From contig NZ_JXST01000014.1 of assembly GCF_000878195.1 (NCBI RefSeq), positions 62,001-126,000 on the forward strand: a stretch of 64,000 nt of DNA, read 5' to 3'. Position 1 is the stretch's first letter. Every line of letters starts with the position of its first letter. The stretch is from Mycolicibacterium llatzerense (GTDB lineage Bacteria > Actinomycetota > Actinomycetes > Mycobacteriales > Mycobacteriaceae). The position numbers and the translations under genes were made by a program. The notes below the pieces were generated by a model. The model made no database searches. It saw only the letters and a list, made by a program, of their open reading frames with translations, and was not told the origin of the DNA. This document shows, piece by piece, positions 56,723-64,000 of the stretch.

Positions 56723-58066
56723 CTACAGCGGCTTGACGCGGCGGCGTAGGGTCACGCGACCACCATCTTTTGGCGTATACGCCACGCCACGCGAGAAGAC
56801 CTTCTCCCCTGGTGCGCTGTTGACCTGAATCGCGAAATGCCGCAGCACCGTCCGCAGCACGACGTCCATCTCGACCTGCGCGAACACCGCTCCGACGCAG
56901 CGCCTGGTGCCGCCACCGAACGGCAGGAACGCCGGCGGCGGCCGGTGCCCGACGAAACGCTCCGGGTTGAACCGCTCCGGATCGGCGAATTCCTTTGCGT
57001 CCTCATGCATGTGGTCGATGGCGACGATGATCGAGAAGCCGCGCGGAATGCCCCATTCTCCGAGCTGGAACACCGGGGCGTACACGTGCCGGCCGGCGAA
57101 ATCGATGATGGTGCGGATGCGTTGCACCTCCAGCAGCACGGCCTGACGGTACTCGTCGGTCTCGCCCGTCTTTACCTCGTCTTCGAGCCGCCGCAGCACC
57201 TCGGGGTGCCGGGAGATCCGCTCGAAGGCCCACGCCAGGGTGGCCGCGGTGGTCTCATGGCCGGCGGCGAGCAGCGTCAGCAGTTCGTCGGCAATGTCGC
57301 TGCGGGACATCGCCGTACCGTCCTCGTAGGTACTGCGGAGCAGCAGCGCCAGCACATCGTCGCGGCTCTCGAGATCGGGATCGGCGGCCACTGCGTCGAT
57401 CAGTCTGCCGACCACCTCGTCGTACTGGCGCCGGTACTCGGCCAGCCGGCCCCACGGTGAGAATCGGCCGTACGTCCGCTGCGGCATGGGCAGCACGGCG
57501 AGCCGCGACCCCAGGGTCACCCACGGCGGGATGATCCGCCGCAGTTCGTCGAGATGATGGCCGTCAGCCCCGAACACCGCGCGCAGGATGGCGTTGAGGG
57601 TGATGTGCATCATCGGCTCGAGCGTGGGGAACGACTTCCCCTCAGGCCAGGACGCGGCCGCGCGCAGCGTCTCCTCTTCGAAGATGCGCTCGTAGTTCTT
57701 GATGCTCTTGCCGTGGAACGGCGGGGTCAGCAGCTTGCGGCGCAGCCGGTGCTCGGAGCCGTCGAGCGCGAACACCGATCCGCTGCCGAGTACCCGAGAC
57801 AGGTTCGGCTGGATGTTGCCGACGTCGGCGGAGTTGGCCGCGAACAGCTGCTTGGCCAGTTGCGGGTCGGTCACCATCACGGCGCGGCCGAAAACCGGTA
57901 CATCACAGGTGAATACCGGGCCGACCCGTGGAACCACGCGGTTGACGAACTTGCGCCGATTGGTCGCGAACGCCACCCCCTGGAAAAACTTGGGGACTCC
58001 GGTCGCCGGTGGCAAGTGGATCGCCGGGGCACACTCGGTGAGTTCGGCGGTGACAGTTTCCGTCAT
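56723..58066 (-). CDS. cyp138: Cytochrome P450 CYP138
   Basis: 447-residue P450, strongly similar to Rv0136. Landmarks are the I-helix LLAAGHETTAATLAW, the ExxR motif EVQR, and the heme loop FLPFGGGTRRCVGAVFAQ with the axial Cys. The physiological substrate of CYP138 is not known. The ATG at 58066 follows GGAG by 6 bp. It heads an operon with ephF and is divergent from a TetR regulator across a region of palindromes. Confidence 0.93.
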   Translation of the reverse strand: MTETVTAELTECAPAIHLPPATGVPKFFQGVAFATNRRKFVNRVVPRVGPVFTCDVPVFGRAVMVTDPQLAKQLFAANSADVGNIQPNLSRVLGSGSVFALDGSEHRLRRKLLTPPFHGKSIKNYERIFEEETLRAAASWPEGKSFPTLEPMMHITLNAILRAVFGADGHHLDELRRIIPPWVTLGSRLAVLPMPQRTYGRFSPWGRLAEYRRQYDEVVGRLIDAVAADPDLESRDDVLALLLRSTYEDGTAMSRSDIADELLTLLAAGHETTAATLAWAFERISRHPEVLRRLEDEVKTGETDEYRQAVLLEVQRIRTIIDFAGRHVYAPVFQLGEWGIPRGFSIIVAIDHMHEDAKEFADPERFNPERFVGHRPPPAFLPFGGGTRRCVGAVFAQVEMDVVLRTVLRHFAIQVNSAPGEKVFSRGVAYTPKDGGRVTLRRRVKPL

Positions 58067-58089
58067 GGCACGCTCCAAGCCACTAATTA

Positions 58090-58101
58090 CGTGGTACCAC
58101 G
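58090..58101. promoter_or_regulatory. Palindrome in the cyp138/TetR intergenic region, site 1
   Basis: CGTGGTACCACG is a perfect 12-bp palindrome 24 bp upstream of the cyp138 ATG. Further GTACCAC copies occur at 58104-58110 and 58137-58143. Confidence 0.6.
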
Positions 58102-58118
58102 GTGTACCACGGGGTTAT

Positions 58119-58133
58119 CCGGTACGGTACCGG
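58119..58133. promoter_or_regulatory. Palindrome in the cyp138/TetR intergenic region, site 2
   Basis: CCGGTACGGTACCGG is a perfect 7-bp inverted repeat around a central G, 36 bp before the TetR start. With site 1 it suggests autoregulation and repression of cyp138-ephF. Confidence 0.6.
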
Positions 58134-58169
58134 CTAGTACCACAGGTAGGCAAGGGTTTTGGGAGACAG

Positions 58170-58796
58170 ATGGCAGTCGGCGAGGTCAACGCGGCACAAT
58201 CGGGTGCGCAGCCGTTCCGCGGGCGGCTGCTCGACGGGCTCGCCACCTCTCTGTCCACCCGGGGCTACCGGGACACGACCGTCGCCGACATCGTCCGCAA
58301 CGCCAAGACCTCCAAGCGCACGTTCTACGACCAGTTCGCCAGCAAGGAAGAGTGTTTCGTCGAGCTGCTGCGCTCCAACAACGAGGACCTCATCGCGCGG
58401 ATCCGCGCGGCCATCGACCCCGACGCCGACTGGGAACAGCAGGTGCGGCGGGCGGTCGACGCGTACGTCGCGCACATCGCCTCCCGGCCCGCGATCACCC
58501 TGAGCTGGATCCGCGAGGCGCCGGCCCTCGGCGACGTGGCGCTGCCGCTGAACCGGCGCGCCATGGAGCAACTCACCGACATGGTCGTCGACCTCAGCAG
58601 CGGCGCGGGGTTTCAGCGCGCGGGGCTGTCCCCGATCAGCCGGCCGGTGGCCCTGATCCTGCTCGGGGGTTTTCGCGAACTCACCGCACTGCTCGTCGAG
58701 GACGGCCGCGACGTCGCGGATCTCACCGAACCCGCGCTCACCGCAGCGCTCGCGATCCTCGGTGCCAGGTCGTCAGCGCAGCATCAGCCGGGCTGA
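58170..58796 (+). CDS. TetR-family regulator of the cyp138 locus (Rv0135c homologue)
   Basis: 208 residues with an N-terminal TetR helix-turn-helix (LDGLATSLSTRGYRDTTVAD, NAKTSKRTFYDQFASKEECF). The effector domain is unspecific. GGGAGA lies 4 bp before the ATG at 58170. It probably represses cyp138-ephF and itself. It overlaps the 3' end of the next convergent TetR gene by 24 bp. Confidence 0.88.
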   Translation: MAVGEVNAAQSGAQPFRGRLLDGLATSLSTRGYRDTTVADIVRNAKTSKRTFYDQFASKEECFVELLRSNNEDLIARIRAAIDPDADWEQQVRRAVDAYVAHIASRPAITLSWIREAPALGDVALPLNRRAMEQLTDMVVDLSSGAGFQRAGLSPISRPVALILLGGFRELTALLVEDGRDVADLTEPALTAALAILGARSSAQHQPG

Positions 58797-59342
58797 CTTC
58801 TCCAGCCGCTCGGCGATCTCGTCGTACGACGTGAACCCCATCCCCGCGCGGACCAGCGCGCCTGAATAGAGCATCTCCAGCGACTCGATGACGTCCTCGT
58901 CCACGTCCGGGCCGAGTGCCGCGGCGAGCCGGGAGCGAATGTCCCCGGCGATGCGCTGGCGCAGCACCTCGACATCAGGATCGCGCCCGAGCAGCGCGTT
59001 GGTCACCGCCCCCGCGAACTCCGGCTCGTCGATCACCAGCAGCGCGATGTGCCGCAGCACCTCGGTCACCCGGGTGGCGGGGTCATCGGAGTCATGCGCC
59101 GCGGCCGGCGAGGCCGCCAGCCGGCGCCAGAACACCTCGGCGACCAGGTGTTCCTTCGACGAGAAGTAGGTGTAGGCCGTCGCGGCGCCGACCCCAGCGT
59201 CGGCCGCGACCCGGCGGACCGTCAGACCCGCAAAGCCCTCGCGGCGCAGCAGATCGAGCGCGGCACGGCTCAGCCGGTCGACCGTATCGGCCTGTTTGGC
59301 CGTCAAACGGCGCCGGGTGGGCTCAAGCGCCTGTTCAGACAC
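58773..59342 (-). CDS. TetR-family regulator divergent from pncA
   Basis: 189 residues. TetR helix-turn-helix FAGLTVRRVAADAGVGAATA, YTYFSSKEHLVAEVF. The start is GTG. It shares a 55-bp promoter region with pncA and may control it. Its 3' end overlaps the convergent TetR gene by 24 bp. Confidence 0.86.
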   Translation of the reverse strand: MSEQALEPTRRRLTAKQADTVDRLSRAALDLLRREGFAGLTVRRVAADAGVGAATAYTYFSSKEHLVAEVFWRRLAASPAAAHDSDDPATRVTEVLRHIALLVIDEPEFAGAVTNALLGRDPDVEVLRQRIAGDIRSRLAAALGPDVDEDVIESLEMLYSGALVRAGMGFTSYDEIAERLEKSARLMLR

Positions 59343-59367
59343 GTGTCCGGACGCTACGGCACCGGAC

Positions 59368-59380
59368 GTTGCGCAGCAAC
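59368..59380. promoter_or_regulatory. Small palindrome between TetR and pncA
   Basis: GTTGC-GCA-GCAAC. In addition GTGTCC (59343-59348) and GGACAC (59392-59397) flank the entire 55-bp gap as an inverted repeat. TACCGT (59386-59391) could be a -10 element for a leaderless pncA transcript. Confidence 0.4.
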
Positions 59381-59397
59381 CGGTCTACCGTGGACAC

Positions 59398-59946
59398 ATG
59401 CGGGCGTTGATCGTCGTCGACGTGCAGAACGACTTCTGCGAGGGCGGTTCCCTCGCGGTATCCGGCGGCAGCGCCGTCGCCCGCGCGATCACCGGCCTGC
59501 TGGGCGCCCATGAGTATCAGCACGTCGTGGCCACCGCCGACCATCACATCGACCCCGGTGCGCATTTCTCCGACGAACCCGACTACCTGACGTCGTGGCC
59601 GCCGCACTGCGTCGCCGGAACCCCGGGCGAGCAGTTCCACCCCGACCTGGATGTGACCGCGGTCGAGGCCGTCTTCCGCAAAGGCCGGTACTCGGCGGCG
59701 TACAGCGGGTTCGAAGGGGCCGATGGCGCCGGCACTCCGCTGGCGGACTGGCTGCACGCCCGCGGTGTCGACGAGGTCGACGTGGTCGGTATCGCCACCG
59801 ACTACTGCGTCAAGGCGACGGCGGCCGACGCCGCCAAGGCCGGGTTCCGCACCCGGGTCCTGCTCGACTACACCGCCGGCGTTTCTGCCGACGGCACCGC
59901 GAATGCCGTTGCCGCCCTGAAAGATTCCGGCGTGACGGTGGCCTGA
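59398..59946 (+). CDS. pncA: Nicotinamidase/pyrazinamidase
   Basis: 182 residues. It hydrolyses nicotinamide to nicotinic acid in NAD salvage and, in M. tuberculosis (Rv2043c), activates pyrazinamide. Active-site residues are Asp8 (VVDVQNDFCEGGS), the Lys in VFRKGRYSAAYSGFEG, and Cys in VVGIATDYCVKATA. The metal ligands lie in TADHHIDPGAHF. The start ATG at 59398 is 55 bp from the divergent TetR gene. Confidence 0.96.
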   Translation: MRALIVVDVQNDFCEGGSLAVSGGSAVARAITGLLGAHEYQHVVATADHHIDPGAHFSDEPDYLTSWPPHCVAGTPGEQFHPDLDVTAVEAVFRKGRYSAAYSGFEGADGAGTPLADWLHARGVDEVDVVGIATDYCVKATAADAAKAGFRTRVLLDYTAGVSADGTANAVAALKDSGVTVA

Positions 59947-59972
59947 AGCCCTTCCCGTCGCTCCGCTCGCCC

Positions 59973-60773
59973 CTAGCGCGTCGGATCCACCGGCCGGCCC
60001 GACCACCGCGGCGGCCGCCCCGCCTGCATCGCCCGCACGCCTTCCTTCGCGTCGTCGTGTGCCATCACCGCGCGGTGAATCTCGGTCTCGCGCTCCCCGA
60101 CCTCGTCGCGTGACAGCTCGAAGGAATCCCAAAGCAGCCGCTTGCTGGCCGCCACCGACATCGGCGCGGTGTTGTCCGCGATGTCACGCGCCACCGCCAG
60201 CGCGGCCGGCAGCACCTCATCGGCGGGCAGCACCCGGCTGGCGATGCCCAGCTCCGCCGCGCGGTGACCATCGAAAGTTGCTCCGGTCAAAAGGATTTCG
60301 GCGGCCCGCGCGATACCGACCAGACGGGGCAGCGCCCAGTGCGAGTACGCGTCGCCGACCACGCCGCGCCGCACCTGCACGACGCCGTAGCGTGCGTCGG
60401 CGGCGAAAATCCGGATGTCGCACTGCAGCGCCAGGGTCAGCCCCAACCCGATCGCGTGCCCATTGACCGCCGCGATCACCGGTTTGCTCAACGACCACGC
60501 CGGGACCGGGATACCGGCCGCGCTGAACTCCGGGCCCGGTGCCGCGAAGGTCTGGTCGCCCGCGGCCAGGTCGGCACCGGCGCAGAACGCCGGCGGTGCC
60601 CCGGTCAGCACGATGACACGGACGTCGTCGGCCTCGTTGCAGCGGGTGTAGGCGTCGGCGAGTTCGTCACGCATCCCGTCGCCAAAAGCGTTGCGCCGCT
60701 CCGGCCGGTTCAGCGTCAGCGTCACCACGCCGCCGTCGGACTCCGTCAGCAGCGTGCGGTATCCGGGGAACAC
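59973..60773 (-). CDS. Enoyl-CoA hydratase/isomerase (crotonase) family protein
   Basis: 266 residues. Crotonase signatures: LTLNRPERRNAFG, AFCAGADLAAGD (oxyanion hole) and NGHAIGLGLTLALQCDIRIF. The position of catalytic Glu144 of mitochondrial hydratase (QPEI) reads VVQVRRG, with Gln, while the Glu164 equivalent (ARAAEILLTG) is present. Hydratase activity is therefore uncertain and it may be an isomerase or hydrolase. The GTG start at 60773 is tentative. It is divergent from the MarR gene across a 25-bp palindrome. Confidence 0.83.
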   Translation of the reverse strand: MFPGYRTLLTESDGGVVTLTLNRPERRNAFGDGMRDELADAYTRCNEADDVRVIVLTGAPPAFCAGADLAAGDQTFAAPGPEFSAAGIPVPAWSLSKPVIAAVNGHAIGLGLTLALQCDIRIFAADARYGVVQVRRGVVGDAYSHWALPRLVGIARAAEILLTGATFDGHRAAELGIASRVLPADEVLPAALAVARDIADNTAPMSVAASKRLLWDSFELSRDEVGERETEIHRAVMAHDDAKEGVRAMQAGRPPRWSGRPVDPTR

Positions 60774-60796
60774 CGCCCGAGTAAACCACGCCGCTG

Positions 60797-60821
60797 CAAT
60801 ACCTCTGCAACAGAGGTATTG
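60797..60821. promoter_or_regulatory. 25-bp MarR-type operator
   Basis: Perfect arms CAATACCTCTG (60797-60807) and CAGAGGTATTG (60811-60821) around CAA. It lies between the divergent crotonase start (60773) and the MarR start (60829). It overlaps a TATTGT hexamer (60817-60822) 6 bp before the GTG, consistent with a leaderless autoregulated promoter. Confidence 0.8.
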
Positions 60822-60828
60822 TGGGAAC

Positions 60829-61275
60829 GTGCCTGCCCACGCTGACCTCACCACCGACCTGTTCCACACCGTCGGCCGGTTCCGCAGGCAACTGCGCCGG
60901 ACCGCCGGAGGGAGCTTCGCGGGCGTCACCCAGTCACAGGCCGAGCTGCTCCGGCTCGTCGGCCGCCAGCCCGGCATCTCGGTACGTGAGGCCGCAGAGG
61001 AACTGGGCCTGGCCGCCAACACCGCGTCAACGCTGGTTTCGAAGCTGACCGCCGACAACCTCCTGGTTCGCAGCACCGACCCCGGCGACCGCCGGATCGG
61101 CCGGCTCCAACTGACCGAACCCGCCCAACAACTCGCCGACCAGACCCGTGCCGCCCGCCGGTCGGCACTCGGCGATGTGCTGAACCAACTCGACGACGAG
61201 CAGATCGACGATCTGACAAAAGGATTGAACGTTCTGGCCGAGATGACCCGCATGCTTCAGGAGAGTCAGCCATGA
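60829..61275 (+). CDS. MarR-family regulator
   Basis: 148 residues, winged helix-turn-helix with SQAELLRLVGRQPGISVREA, LGLAANTASTLVSKLTADNL and the wing SVDPGDRR-like STDPGDRRIGRLQLTEPAQQ. It likely represses its own operon and the divergent crotonase via the 25-bp palindrome. GTG 60829 without a ribosome binding site suggests a leaderless mRNA. The ABC ATPase gene overlaps by 4 bp. Confidence 0.9.
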   Translation: MPAHADLTTDLFHTVGRFRRQLRRTAGGSFAGVTQSQAELLRLVGRQPGISVREAAEELGLAANTASTLVSKLTADNLLVRSTDPGDRRIGRLQLTEPAQQLADQTRAARRSALGDVLNQLDDEQIDDLTKGLNVLAEMTRMLQESQP

Positions 61276-62093
61276 GCACTCCCGCCATCGAATGCGACCA
61301 TGTCACCCACCACTACGGCGACTTCACCGCGATCGACGACCTGAGCCTGACCGTCGCCGTGGGCGAAACGATGGGGTTACTGGGTCCCAACGGGGCCGGC
61401 AAGACCACTCTGGTACGGCTGCTCACCACTCTGACGCCGGTGCAGGACGGGCAGGTCCGCATCTTCGGACTCGACACCAGATGCCGCACCATGGACATCC
61501 GCCAGAACCTCGGTTATGTGCCGCAACAGCTTTCGATCGAGTCCGCACTCACCGGGCGCCAGAATGTCGACCTGTTCGCCCGCCTGTACGACGTGCCGCG
61601 ACGCGAACGCCGCGCCCGCGTCGACGACGCGCTCCGGGCCATGCAGCTGCTCGAGGTCGCCGATCGCCCCGCCAAGACGTTCTCCGGCGGCATGGTCCGC
61701 CGACTCGAGTTGGCGCAGGCCCTGGTGAACCGACCCTCGCTGTTGATCCTCGATGAGCCGACAGTCGGCCTGGATCCCATTGCCCGCGACAGCGTTTGGA
61801 CCCAGGTGGCGAACATGCAGCAGGAGTTCGGCATGACGGTCCTGCTCACCACTCACTACATGGAGGAGGCCGACGCGTTGTGCGACCGGGTGGCCCTCAT
61901 GCACCACGGCACGCTGCAGGCCGTCGGTTCCCCCACGGATCTGAAAGCACAGCTCGGCCCGTCGGCCAGTCTCGAGGACGTCTTCCGACACCACGCCGGA
62001 TCCGATTTGTCGGGCGAGGCCGCTGGCGATGCTGACCGCCAGTCCATGCAGGAAGTCCGCGCCGGAAGGAGGACGGCCCGCCGTGTCAGTTGA
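61272..62093 (+). CDS. ABC transporter ATP-binding protein (DrrA-like)
   Basis: 273 residues. Walker A LLGPNGAGKTTLVRL, Q-loop LGYVPQQL, signature FSGGMVRRLELAQALV, Walker B LLILDEPTVGLDP and H-loop TTHYMEEAD. The DrrA/CcmA-type sequence and C-terminal LGPSASLEDVFRHHAG suggest drug or lipid export. It overlaps the MarR stop by 4 bp and the permease start by 11 bp. Confidence 0.92.
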   Translation: MSTPAIECDHVTHHYGDFTAIDDLSLTVAVGETMGLLGPNGAGKTTLVRLLTTLTPVQDGQVRIFGLDTRCRTMDIRQNLGYVPQQLSIESALTGRQNVDLFARLYDVPRRERRARVDDALRAMQLLEVADRPAKTFSGGMVRRLELAQALVNRPSLLILDEPTVGLDPIARDSVWTQVANMQQEFGMTVLLTTHYMEEADALCDRVALMHHGTLQAVGSPTDLKAQLGPSASLEDVFRHHAGSDLSGEAAGDADRQSMQEVRAGRRTARRVS

Positions 62094-62892
62094 CGTCGAA
62101 CTGGTCCTCGCACCCCGCGGCGCCCGGCGCATCGGTGGCCTGGCCCGGCGTATGGGTGCGTTTGCACTCGTCGAGTTGCAGAAGCTGCGGTACGACCGCA
62201 CAGAATTGGTCACCCGGATGGTGCAGCCCGCGCTGTGGCTGCTCATCTTCGGCCAGACGTTCTCACGGCTGCACGTCATCGACACCGGCAACGTGCCATA
62301 TCTGGCCTTCCTGGCGCCCGGCATCATCGCCCAATCGGCGCTGTTCATCTCGATCTTCTACGGCATCCAGATCGTCTGGGACCGGGACGCCGGCATCCTG
62401 GCCAAACTGATGGTGACTCCGTCACCGGCGTCGGCATTGATCACCGGAAAGGCCTTTGCCGCGGGAGTCCGATCGATAGCCCAGGTGATCGGAGTGCTGC
62501 TGATCGCCCTGCTGATGGGCATCCATCTGACGTTCAACCCGCTGCGCATCCTGGCCGCCATGGCGGTGGTGATGCTCGGGTCGGCGTTCTTCTCTTGCCT
62601 GTCAATGACTTTGGCAGGGCTGGTCCGCAACCGCGACCGCCTGATGGGCATCGGCCAGGCCATCACCATGCCGCTGTTCTTCGCATCCAACGCGCTGTAT
62701 CCGGTGGACATCATGCCGAGCTGGCTGCACGCACTGTCCACTGTGAACCCGCTGTCGTATGAAGTGAACGCCCTGCGCTCACTACTGCTGGGCACCCCGG
62801 GCAACACCCTGCTGGACATCACGGTCCTGGCCGTCGCCGCAGTCCTCGGCATCGCCGCCGCGTCGGCGCTGCTGCGGCGCCTGGTCCGCTGA
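62083..62892 (+). CDS. ABC-2 type permease (DrrB-like)
   Basis: 269 residues with six transmembrane segments (for example PALWLLIFGQTFSRL, LAFLAPGIIAQSALFISIFY, VIGVLLIALLMGIHLTF, MAVVMLGSAFFSCLSMT, ITVLAVAAVLGIAAASALL). The DrrB-like GQAITMPLFFASNALYPVDI motif is present. GTG 62083 follows GGAAGGAGG by about 10 bp. With the ATPase it forms an exporter under MarR control. Confidence 0.9.
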   Translation: MSVDVELVLAPRGARRIGGLARRMGAFALVELQKLRYDRTELVTRMVQPALWLLIFGQTFSRLHVIDTGNVPYLAFLAPGIIAQSALFISIFYGIQIVWDRDAGILAKLMVTPSPASALITGKAFAAGVRSIAQVIGVLLIALLMGIHLTFNPLRILAAMAVVMLGSAFFSCLSMTLAGLVRNRDRLMGIGQAITMPLFFASNALYPVDIMPSWLHALSTVNPLSYEVNALRSLLLGTPGNTLLDITVLAVAAVLGIAAASALLRRLVR

Positions 62893-63015
62893 CGAACGCT
62901 GTTCGCATCGGAGTTGTCTCGCTCGGTCCTGCCTGCTACCGCCTCAGCAGCTGTTAGGTTCAACCCATTCGGCGGGGGTCGAGATCAACAGCAGTGCCCT
63001 AGATTGGAGTCAACG

Positions 63016-64000
63016 TTGCGCAACGTCACCAAGATCGCTGCAGCCCTCTTCACCGTCGCGGCAGTTTCCGCCGCCGCCACCGAAACCCTGGCCAATAATC
63101 CGGTCACCATCCCGTTCATCCCGACGGGCATCAGCCAGTCGGCCAGCAGTGTCGGCTTCGCCGATTCCGACGTCTACGGCATGAACGCCGACGACATCAA
63201 CCACACCTTCGACCTGATGTCGGCGACCGGTGTGCGCACCGTCCGCATCATCATTCCGTGGGCCGGCGTCGAAGGCACCCAGGGCAGCTTCAACTGGGGC
63301 CAGGTCGACACTGTCGTCGGGGCGGCCAATGCCCGCCACATGTCGGTGGTCGGCGCGATCGTCGCGACGCCGGCCTGGGCCGTGGCGCCCGGCGCCATCC
63401 CGATCAGCAGCCCGCCGGCCTCCGCCGCGGTGTACGGCGATTTCGCCGGCGCGGTCGCCGCGCACTACCGGGGCCGGGTGGACGCCTACGAGATCTGGAA
63501 CGAGCCCAACGCCGTGATGTCCTGGACGTCCGGCCCGCAGGGCCCGGAGCCCGGCGTCTACGCCGACATGCTCAAGGCGTCGTACCCGAAGATCAAGGCC
63601 GCCGACCGCGGCGCCGTCGTGATCGGCGGTGTGGTCGGCGCGGTCGTGTCGTTCGGCTCGCTGACCCTGGACCCGGTGACCTTCATCCAGCGGATGTACG
63701 CCGCCGGTGCGGCCGGCTCGTTCGACGCGCTGTCGTTCCACCCGTACCACTACAACCTGAAGTTCTCGGCCGGCGCCGGAGTGCCCAACTCGCCGCTGAG
63801 CCAGACCGACGGCATCCATGCCGCCATGGCCGCCAACGGTGACGGCGGCAAGAAGATCTGGGCCACCGAGTACGGCGAGCCCAACTCGGCCGTCGACGAG
63901 GCCACCCAGGCCGACTACATCCGCGACTTCCTGGCCAAGTGGCGCACGCTGCCCTACGCCGGACCGTCGTACATCTACACCACGCGCGACCGCGTCACCG
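63016..64000 (+). CDS. Secreted glycoside hydrolase, cellulase-like (GH-A clan), cut by right edge
   Basis: At least 328 residues, continuing past the window. TTG start at 63016 with GGAG 6 bp upstream; no in-frame ATG or GTG before residue about 55. A signal peptide (ITKIAAALFTVAAVSAAATE-like; LRNVTKIAAALFTVAAVSAA) precedes a TIM-barrel with acid/base Glu163 in EIWNEPNA and nucleophile Glu285 in IWATEYGEPN. It resembles GH5/GH39-type beta-glycosidases found in mycobacteria; the substrate cannot be set. Confidence 0.82.
   Translation, partial: MRNVTKIAAALFTVAAVSAAATETLANNPVTIPFIPTGISQSASSVGFADSDVYGMNADDINHTFDLMSATGVRTVRIIIPWAGVEGTQGSFNWGQVDTVVGAANARHMSVVGAIVATPAWAVAPGAIPISSPPASAAVYGDFAGAVAAHYRGRVDAYEIWNEPNAVMSWTSGPQGPEPGVYADMLKASYPKIKAADRGAVVIGGVVGAVVSFGSLTLDPVTFIQRMYAAGAAGSFDALSFHPYHYNLKFSAGAGVPNSPLSQTDGIHAAMAANGDGGKKIWATEYGEPNSAVDEATQADYIRDFLAKWRTLPYAGPSYIYTTRDRVT

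Overview
The window is high-GC actinobacterial DNA that I read as the chromosome of a Mycolicibacterium-type, probably fast-growing, mycobacterium. The evidence is the gene content and order: glfT2-glf, erp, bfrB, glpQ1, sodA, espR, an H-NS-like PAKK-repeat protein, ethA-ethR, gltBD, cyp138 and pncA. Many starts are GTG. No rRNA, tRNA, CRISPR array, insertion sequence or prophage was seen.

Layout. (1) 1-9.7 kb: cell-envelope genes matching M. tuberculosis Rv3808c-Rv3819: galactan synthesis (glfT2, glf), the repeat surface protein Erp, a PGRP/LGFP amidase, a HAD phosphatase with two PlsC acyltransferases, an APH-like kinase, and a metallo-beta-lactamase/Rieske fusion with a small partner. (2) 9.7-15 kb: a region differing from M. 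tuberculosis, which carries its sulfolipid locus hereabouts; here there is a secreted peptide, a DUF5718-like protein, a hemerythrin and a giant SARP/AAA regulator. (3) 15-27.6 kb: serS to espR, including iron-controlled genes (a DUF2470 protein and bfrB, both behind IdeR-like boxes) and sodA. (4) 27.6-31 kb: a co-directional cassette (secreted surface protein, ImmA/IrrE metallopeptidase, seven-helix MAB_1171c-type membrane protein) lying between espR and the Rv3850 homologue. This is the best candidate for an undescribed system. (5) 31-49 kb: Rv3850 to gltB, with ethA/ethR around a phased triple operator, a Y-family polymerase behind a LexA box, a PHP protein, a polysaccharide deacetylase and a GT87 glycosyltransferase. 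(6) 49.5-58.8 kb: aquaporin, then a block matching Rv0134-Rv0142 of M. tuberculosis (glycosylase, DUF427, SDR, SnoaL-like, msrA, ephF, cyp138, TetR), here joined close to gltB. The SnoaL-SDR pair sits behind a perfect KstR motif, suggesting sterol regulation. (7) 58.8-64 kb: a TetR gene divergent from pncA, a crotonase divergent from a MarR-ABC exporter operon around a perfect 25-bp palindrome, and a secreted glycoside hydrolase cut by the right edge.

Regulation is unusually legible: IdeR, LexA, EthR, KstR, TetR and MarR-type sites can be proposed from sequence alone, and most convergent gene ends carry strong hairpin terminators. Coordinates and start codons were chosen by eye from reading frames, ribosome binding sites and family lengths. 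Family names come from recalled homologues, not from a database search.
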